A stretch of DNA of 64,000 nucleotides from Kribbella sp. NBC_01245 (GTDB taxonomy: Bacteria; Actinomycetota; Actinomycetes; Propionibacteriales; Kribbellaceae), in the NCBI RefSeq assembly GCF_036226525.1, contig NZ_CP108487.1:5456001-5520000 (forward strand), read 5' to 3'. This document shows, piece by piece, positions 59,851 through 64,000 of this stretch. The notes beneath the pieces were generated by a model, which made no database searches, was not told the DNA's origin, and saw only the letters and a list, made by a program, of their open reading frames with translations. The first letter of the stretch is position 1. Every line of letters begins with the position of its first letter. The translations under genes and the position numbers were made by a program.

Positions 59851-59862
59851 TGTAGAACTACA
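59851..59862. promoter_or_regulatory. Candidate operator TGTAG-AA-CTACA between VOC and TetR genes
   Basis: TGTAGAACTACA has perfect 5-bp arms. A further TGTAG at 59887-59891 and a CTAC at 59903-59906 make a second weaker pair. TTGACG at 59873-59878 looks like a -35 for the rightward gene. TetR-type control of both divergent genes is likely. Confidence 0.5.
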
Positions 59863-59916
59863 GGTGTCGTGGTTGACGACGACATTTGTAGTGGATGAGC
59901 TGCTACCTTGTCAACC

Positions 59917-60489
59917 ATGCCCCGGAATCCGGAACGCAGGAATCAGCTGGCCGACGCAGGACTGACCGTGCTCGCCGCGGCCGGCGCGCGCGGTCTGACC
60001 CATCGCGCGGTCGACGCCGCGGCCGCCGTACCGGCCGGCACGACCTCCAACTACTTCCGCAGCCGCGACGACCTGCTCGGCGCACTCGGCGAGCGCATCT
60101 TCGAGCGACTCGCGCCGGACGAGACCGTGCTCGCGCCACTGGCCGAGCGCAAGCCGTCGGTCGACCTGGTGGTCGACTACGTCCGCTACATCGTCGAGCG
60201 CCTGCTGGCCCAGCCGTCGCTCACCCTCGCGCTGTTCGAACTGCGCCTGGAAGCGACCCGACGACCCGGGCTGAACGACGTGCTCAACCGGACCCTTGAG
60301 CGCAACTTCGACCTCGACGTCTCGTTCCACGTCCAGGCGGGCCTACCCGGCGGCGTCGACGAGGTCCGCCTACTGCACTTCGCGATCGACGGCCTGATGC
60401 TCGACCAACTCACCCCCGGCACCGGCCGCCGCTACGACGTCGACACCACCACCGCCCAACTAGTCCACCGCCTCCTCCAGCAACCCTGA
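59917..60489 (+). CDS. TetR-family transcriptional regulator
   Basis: This 190-residue protein has a TetR HTH at about residues 8-52 (RRNQLADAGLTVLAAAGARGLTHRAVDAAAAVPAGTTSNYFRSRDDLLGAL) and a short C-terminal effector domain (LTLALFELRLEATRRPGLNDVL). GLTHRAVDAAA is typical of the YjdC/Rv1255-like group with a single-step N-terminus. ATG 59917 is chosen; TTG 59908 is an alternative. It is divergent from the VOC gene and should be its regulator. Confidence 0.9.
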   Translation: MPRNPERRNQLADAGLTVLAAAGARGLTHRAVDAAAAVPAGTTSNYFRSRDDLLGALGERIFERLAPDETVLAPLAERKPSVDLVVDYVRYIVERLLAQPSLTLALFELRLEATRRPGLNDVLNRTLERNFDLDVSFHVQAGLPGGVDEVRLLHFAIDGLMLDQLTPGTGRRYDVDTTTAQLVHRLLQQP

Positions 60490-60523
60490 CCACTCGTCGC
60501 ATGGTCGACACCGGCGTACGGCA

Positions 60524-60559
60524 TTGACGGTGGGGATACCGAGTATGCATACTCGGTAT
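60524..60559 (+). promoter_or_regulatory. PadR promoter with 24-bp palindromic operator, probably leaderless
   Basis: Positions 60536-60559 form a perfect 24-bp palindrome (ATACCGAGTATG followed by its complement) whose last base abuts the ATG at 60560. TTGACG (60524-60529) and CATACT (60548-60553), 18 bp apart, form a promoter whose start site would fall at about the A of that ATG. So the mRNA should be leaderless and the operator covers the -10, giving tight autoregulation. Confidence 0.65.
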
Positions 60560-61144
60560 ATGTCGATCAAATTTGGGCTGCTGGCGTTGTTGAGGTCTGA
60601 GCCGAAGTACGGGTATCAGTTGCGCGGGGAGTTCGAGGCGGCGACCGGGTCGACCTGGCCGTTGAATATCGGGCAGGTCTATACGACGCTCACCCGGCTG
60701 GAGCGCGATGGGCTGGTGCGGCCCGCGGGCGAGGCGGACGGCAAGGTTCGGTACGAGATCACCGAGGCCGGGCGGACCGAGGTGGCCGGCTGGTTCGATA
60801 CGCCGGTGGCGCGGGAGGACCGGCCGCGCGATGAGCTGGCGATCAAGCTGGCGCTGGCGCTCACCGTACCGGGGATCGACGTCGCGGCCGTGGTGCAGCA
60901 CCAGCGCGCTGCCACGATGACGTCGCTGCAGGAACTCACCCGGCTGAAGCGTTCGGCCAAGCCCGACGAGTGGTCCTGGCAGCTGGTGGTGGAATCGATG
61001 ATCTTCGCCGCCGAGGCCGAGATCCGCTGGCTCGACCATTGCGAGGCGATGATGTCGCGCCACCGCCGATCCGGCCACACCGCCACCACCCCCACCGCCG
61101 ACCCCGCTGACCACGTTGAAAAGACTGATCAGGTACGGCGATGA
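60560..61144 (+). CDS. PadR-family transcriptional regulator
   Basis: This 194-residue protein has a PadR winged helix: KFGLLALLRSEPKYGYQLRGEFEAATGSTWPLNIGQVYTTLTRLERDGLVRPAG and the wing GKVRYEITEAGRTEVAGWF. Its C-terminal helical part (about 90-170) serves dimerisation. It starts at the first base of the probable transcript, right after the palindrome. Its stop overlaps the ABC ATPase start as ATGA. The usual role is to repress the linked ABC transporter in response to a ligand of the pump. Confidence 0.93.
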   Translation: MSIKFGLLALLRSEPKYGYQLRGEFEAATGSTWPLNIGQVYTTLTRLERDGLVRPAGEADGKVRYEITEAGRTEVAGWFDTPVAREDRPRDELAIKLALALTVPGIDVAAVVQHQRAATMTSLQELTRLKRSAKPDEWSWQLVVESMIFAAEAEIRWLDHCEAMMSRHRRSGHTATTPTADPADHVEKTDQVRR

Positions 61145-62118
61145 GCGTGGTGCTGGATGTTCGGGCCTTGACGCGGGTACACGGCGAAGGCCCAACCGCC
61201 GTACATGCGTTGAACAACGTGGATCTGGCCGTCGCGGCGGGTGAGCTGGTCGCGGTGATGGGGCCTTCGGGCTCCGGCAAGTCGACGCTGCTCACGTGCG
61301 CGGGTGGTCTCGACCGGCCGACCAGTGGCGAGATCCTGGTCGAGGGCACCGACCTGGTGACGCTCGCGGCGGCCGAGTTGGCGGCCATGCGGCGACGGCG
61401 GATCGGCGTCGTCTTCCAGGATTTCAACCTGATCCCGGCCCTGACCGCGGTCGAGAACGTCGCTCTCCCCCTGGAACTCGACGGCGTCCGCGCCCGCCAA
61501 GCGCGTAAGCAGGCTGAGCGCGCGCTGGCCGAGGTCGATATCGCCGAACTGGCCGAGCGGTTCCCCGAGGAGATGTCCGGCGGCCAGCGGCAGCGGATCG
61601 CGATCGCCCGCGCCATCGTCGGTGAGCGCAAACTGTTGCTGGCCGACGAACCGACCGGCGCGCTCGACTCCGAAACCGGTGAGACCGTGCTGCAGTTGCT
61701 CCGGGATCGCTGTGACAGCAAGGGAATCGCGGTCGTCCTGGTCACGCACGAGGCCCGTCACGCGGCCTGGGCCGACCGGGTCGTCTACCTACGCGACGGT
61801 GTGCTCGTCGGCCAGTCCGGCCCCTTACCCAGCGCGGATTCGCTCCTCGCAACCCTTGCAGCCGTTGGCGCCCAGCCGAGACGCCGTAGGTACTTCGCAG
61901 CCGCACAAGCCTGGCTACTCGGTCAGATCGGCTGCCTGCTCGGTGTCGGGGTTGGCGCGCTCCTTGGCTACACGACTCGCACGCTCACCAGGTCGCCGTA
62001 CTTCGCCGTGCCGTGGTTGCAGTTGCTCGGGATCGTCGTACTGGTGCCGCTGTTCGCTGCGGGACTTGCCTGGCTCATGACGCGTTCACGGCTTCCAATG
62101 CTGCGCAGAGCCGAATAG
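61141..62118 (+). CDS. ABC ATPase fused to C-terminal remnant of an FtsX-type permease
   Basis: Residues 1-232 are a MacB/LolD-type ATPase: Walker A GPSGSGKST (about 41-49), Q-loop VFQDFNLIPALT, signature MSGGQRQRIAIARAI, Walker B LLLADEPTGALD and the His of VLVTHEARHA. From about residue 245 the sequence becomes that of the last part of an FtsX/MacB-like permease (AVGAQPRRRRYFAAAQAWLLGQIGCLLGVGVGALLG, then LLGIVVLVPLFAAGLAWLMTRSRLPMLRRAE), with two hydrophobic helices. Normally a separate permease of about 800 residues follows. An internal deletion joining ATPase and permease tail is the simplest explanation. Whether it still transports is doubtful. Confidence 0.88.
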   Translation: MSVVLDVRALTRVHGEGPTAVHALNNVDLAVAAGELVAVMGPSGSGKSTLLTCAGGLDRPTSGEILVEGTDLVTLAAAELAAMRRRRIGVVFQDFNLIPALTAVENVALPLELDGVRARQARKQAERALAEVDIAELAERFPEEMSGGQRQRIAIARAIVGERKLLLADEPTGALDSETGETVLQLLRDRCDSKGIAVVLVTHEARHAAWADRVVYLRDGVLVGQSGPLPSADSLLATLAAVGAQPRRRRYFAAAQAWLLGQIGCLLGVGVGALLGYTTRTLTRSPYFAVPWLQLLGIVVLVPLFAAGLAWLMTRSRLPMLRRAE

Positions 62119-62136
62119 GCGTGCCATGCTCGGCTT

Positions 62137-62718
62137 ATGTCGAAGGAGACTCCCGTTGCCGCCGGCCGCTCGTGGAAGTCACGGCTGATCGTTGGACTGG
62201 TAATCGTCGTACTGCTGGTCCTCGCGTATGTGGTCGCCGTGACGTTCCTGCCGCGTTGGTGGGCGCAACGCGTCGGCGATCTCGTCGACGGCCGTTTCGG
62301 CGCCGGTACGGCGTGGGGTCTGTTCTACGGGATCGTCTTCACGTTCGTACCACTGGTGATCGCGCGGCAGGCGTTGCGCCGGGTCGAGTGGACCACCCGC
62401 GTCATCTTCCTGACCGTCGCCGCGGCCCTGGCCACGCCCAACCTGATGACCCTGGGCATCGTGCTCGGCCGGGGTAAGGCGGCACACGCGGGCGAGCGCA
62501 TTCTCGACGTCACCGCGCCCGCCTTCCGTGGCGCCAGCCTGATCGGTGCGATCATCGCGACGATCGTTGCCCTCGGCATCTTCGCGTTGCTCGCCCTCGG
62601 CCGACAGAGTCGTCGCGAACTGAAACAACTGCGGGAAGGCCAGAAACAAAGGGATTCCGAGGCACGGGATCGCGCCGAGGAAGGCAAGGAAGATCCGGTC
62701 AAGGAAGAGCAAAACTAA
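62137..62718 (+). CDS. Hypothetical membrane protein with acidic-basic coiled C-terminus
   Basis: This 193-residue protein has four hydrophobic segments (SRLIVGLVIVVLLVLAYVVAV, GLFYGIVFTFVPLVIAR, RVIFLTVAAALATPNLMTLG, ASLIGAIIATIVALGIFALLAL) and a charged tail (RELKQLREGQKQRDSEARDRAEEGKEDP) that could form a coiled coil in the cytoplasm. It is 18 bp after the ABC gene and may share its transcript. It is of a type called permease or hypothetical in Actinobacteria; I cannot name its function. Confidence 0.75.
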   Translation: MSKETPVAAGRSWKSRLIVGLVIVVLLVLAYVVAVTFLPRWWAQRVGDLVDGRFGAGTAWGLFYGIVFTFVPLVIARQALRRVEWTTRVIFLTVAAALATPNLMTLGIVLGRGKAAHAGERILDVTAPAFRGASLIGAIIATIVALGIFALLALGRQSRRELKQLREGQKQRDSEARDRAEEGKEDPVKEEQN

Positions 62719-62888
62719 GCGGACTTACGGATCCGGGCGATCTCGGGATGGACCACGGGGTGAACCGGGGTGCTGGTGACGCGCCATTCGCCGCAGTCGC
62801 AGCGCTGGTAGACGACCAGCCCCTCGCTGACTCGATGGGACGAGCTGGCGATCCAGCGGTGCCGGTGCTGCTGATTTTCGGAGGTCAT
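62715..62888 (-). CDS. Small hypothetical protein (57 residues)
   Basis: This 57-residue protein starts MTSENQQHRHRW and has a CDCGEW motif (two cysteines) preceded by a run of histidines and arginines, suggesting a tiny metal-binding site. It overlaps the convergent gene end by 4 bp and is divergent from the CGNR gene (25-bp gap). An upstream frame start at 62924 would overlap that gene. I do not recognise the family; its compact Cys/His content gives only a hint. Confidence 0.6.
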   Translation of the reverse strand: MTSENQQHRHRWIASSSHRVSEGLVVYQRCDCGEWRVTSTPVHPVVHPEIARIRKSA

Positions 62889-62913
62889 GGGTCCATCGTG
62901 ATGTAATGGCATT

Positions 62914-63447
62914 GTGCATCTCAACCCTTACGGCGCCGACGCGGTTCTGCTCGCGGTCAATCTGGCCAATCGCGGCTTCAGCACGGCCGACGAACTGTGC
63001 GATATCTGCATCGTCAGTGGCGTCGAGAGCCGGCTGGTGCTGGACCGTCAGATCACCGACGACGACTTCGAACAGATCAAGACCGTACTGGCGGAGTGGA
63101 TCGAGGTGGTGGACTGCCCGGACCCCGCGACCCGGGTCGAGCTGGTGAACGCGATGCTCGCCAAGTACACCGAGCATCCCCGGCTGACGAACCACGCGGG
63201 CGATGGCTGGCACATCCACTACCGCCCGGACGCCGTCGGTGTCGGCCGGCTGGTCGCGACCCTGATCAGCACCGGCAGCGCGCTGCACCTCGCCGGCCGC
63301 GGCATGACCCGGCTCGGCCGATGCGCGACCAACGACTGCGAGAACGTGTACGCCGACATGTCCCGGGCCGGCCGCCAGCGCTATTGCAGCCCCGCCTGCG
63401 CCAACCGCGACGCCGTCCGCCGCCACCGCTCCCGCGCGAAGCCCTGA
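62914..63447 (+). CDS. CGNR zinc-finger/ABATE-domain protein
   Basis: This 177-residue protein has an N-terminal ABATE-like domain (VLLAVNLANRGFSTADELCDICIVSG, VELVNAMLAKYTEHPRLTNHAG) and a C-terminal CGNR zinc finger: GRCATNDCENVYADMSRAGRQRYCSPACANRDAVRRHRSR, in which the four cysteines at C-x4-C-x15-18-C-x3-C bind zinc (here the CGNR is CANR). Such proteins are putative stress-related DNA- or RNA-binding regulators. GTG 62914 is likely the start, with no obvious SD. Function unproven. Confidence 0.85.
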   Translation: MHLNPYGADAVLLAVNLANRGFSTADELCDICIVSGVESRLVLDRQITDDDFEQIKTVLAEWIEVVDCPDPATRVELVNAMLAKYTEHPRLTNHAGDGWHIHYRPDAVGVGRLVATLISTGSALHLAGRGMTRLGRCATNDCENVYADMSRAGRQRYCSPACANRDAVRRHRSRAKP

Positions 63448-63490
63448 TGGTCAAACCAGGACGGCCTCAGGCCGCCACTAGGATGGCGTT

Positions 63491-64000
63491 ATGAGCGAGG
63501 CGGAGAACGAGAACCAGGGCCCGGTGATGGCCGGAGCGCAAACCGAGGACGGCAAGTTCCTGATCGTCGGCCCGGACGGTATGGCCGTCGAGGGTCCGCC
63601 GCGCCAGGACGAGGACGACTCCGAAGAGCCACGCTCCGTGACCGAACTGGTCGAGCAGCCGGCCAAGGTGATGCGGATCGGCAACATGATCCGGCAGCTG
63701 CTGGAAGAGGTGAAGTCGGCACCGCTCGACGAGGCCTCGCGCCAGCGGCTGAAGTCGATCCACGCCGCCTCGATCAAGGAGCTCGAGTCCGGCCTCGCGC
63801 CAGAGCTCGTCGAGGAGCTCGACCGTCTCAGCCTGCCGTTCACCGAAGACGGCACGCCCACCGACGCCGAGCTGCGGATCGCGCAGGCCCAGCTGGTCGG
63901 CTGGCTGGAAGGGCTGTTCCACGGCATCCAGACGGCCTTGTTCGCCCAGCAGATGGCGGCTCGCCAGCAGCTCGAGTCGATGCGCCGCGCGCTACCGCCG
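63491..64000 (+). CDS. bpa: Bacterial proteasome activator Bpa (C-terminus beyond window)
   Basis: The first 170 residues are visible: an acidic N-terminus (MSEAENENQGPV, DEDDSEEPRSVTELVEQPAKVMRIGNMIRQLLEEVKSAPLDEASRQRLKSIHAASIKELESGLAPELVEELDRLSLPF) and a helical core (AELRIAQAQLVGWLEGLFHGIQTALFAQQMAARQQLE). Bpa/PafE of mycobacteria (Rv3780) is about 174-178 residues and ends GQYL, which docks into the 20S proteasome; here the final about 8-10 residues lie outside. It is an ATP-independent ring activator of actinobacterial proteasomes, consistent with the actinobacterial origin. Confidence 0.92.
   Translation, partial: MSEAENENQGPVMAGAQTEDGKFLIVGPDGMAVEGPPRQDEDDSEEPRSVTELVEQPAKVMRIGNMIRQLLEEVKSAPLDEASRQRLKSIHAASIKELESGLAPELVEELDRLSLPFTEDGTPTDAELRIAQAQLVGWLEGLFHGIQTALFAQQMAARQQLESMRRALPP

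Overview
The window is GC-rich DNA with strongly G/C-biased third codon positions, frequent GTG/TTG starts, many 4-base ATGA/GTGA gene overlaps and family content typical of a soil actinobacterium: a bacterial proteasome activator (Bpa) gene, a TIGR03086-type DinB protein, an ECF42-type sigma factor with a DGPF partner, CGNR zinc-finger and DUF6131-type proteins, and a secreted GH30-ricin enzyme. Kribbella or a relative (Propionibacteriales) is my best guess; this is an inference from gene content, not from a database match.

Region 1-14.5 kb is one L-rhamnose system. A LacI-type regulator (13355-14473, +) faces a long leftward operon: ABC transporter (ATPase, two permeases, binding lipoprotein), rhamnose mutarotase, rhamnose isomerase, bifunctional rhamnulose-1-phosphate aldolase/lactaldehyde dehydrogenase, an L-fucose/L-arabinose isomerase-like protein, rhamnulokinase, a tiny stand-alone LuxR-type HTH protein and, cut by the window edge, a secreted GH78 alpha-L-rhamnosidase. 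Together they free rhamnose from polymers, import it and convert it to dihydroxyacetone phosphate and lactate. Palindromes of the TTGAA-n-TTCAA type lie in the divergent promoter region.

Region 14.5-33.5 kb is a mosaic of small single-function genes: a PD-(D/E)XK-like protein, methyltransferases, GNAT acetyltransferases, AraC/HxlR/AraC-DinB regulators, the ECF42 sigma/DGPF pair, NAD(P)-binding oxidoreductases, an enoyl-CoA hydratase, and three exported or membrane-anchored proteins (an SH3-domain protein with a structured leader, a zinc metallopeptidase, an unknown secreted protein).

Region 33.5-49.5 kb is rich in secretion: a 1748-residue multi-domain exported protein, a GH30 glucanase-like enzyme with a ricin lectin domain, a TetR-controlled secreted esterase, a GGDEF diguanylate cyclase with a possible SD-occluding hairpin, an I36-like small secreted protein and a seven-blade FG-GAP propeller fused to an M23-like peptidase domain.

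Region 49.5-64 kb begins with tRNA-Ser(TGA), a 17-residue leader peptide and two MFS exporters. Next is a tightly coupled three-gene unit that I consider the most interesting in the window: a Gly/Ser/Asp-rich protein with three copies of a conserved motif, a JmjC-type Fe(II)/2-oxoglutarate hydroxylase and a sucrase/ferredoxin-like iron-sulfur protein. It is followed by CobC-like aminotransferase, nitrilase, a perfect 32-bp inverted repeat, mobA, a quinone oxidoreductase, a VOC/TetR divergent pair, an autoregulated leaderless PadR with an ABC ATPase that carries a remnant of a lost FtsX permease, a CGNR protein and the start of bpa.
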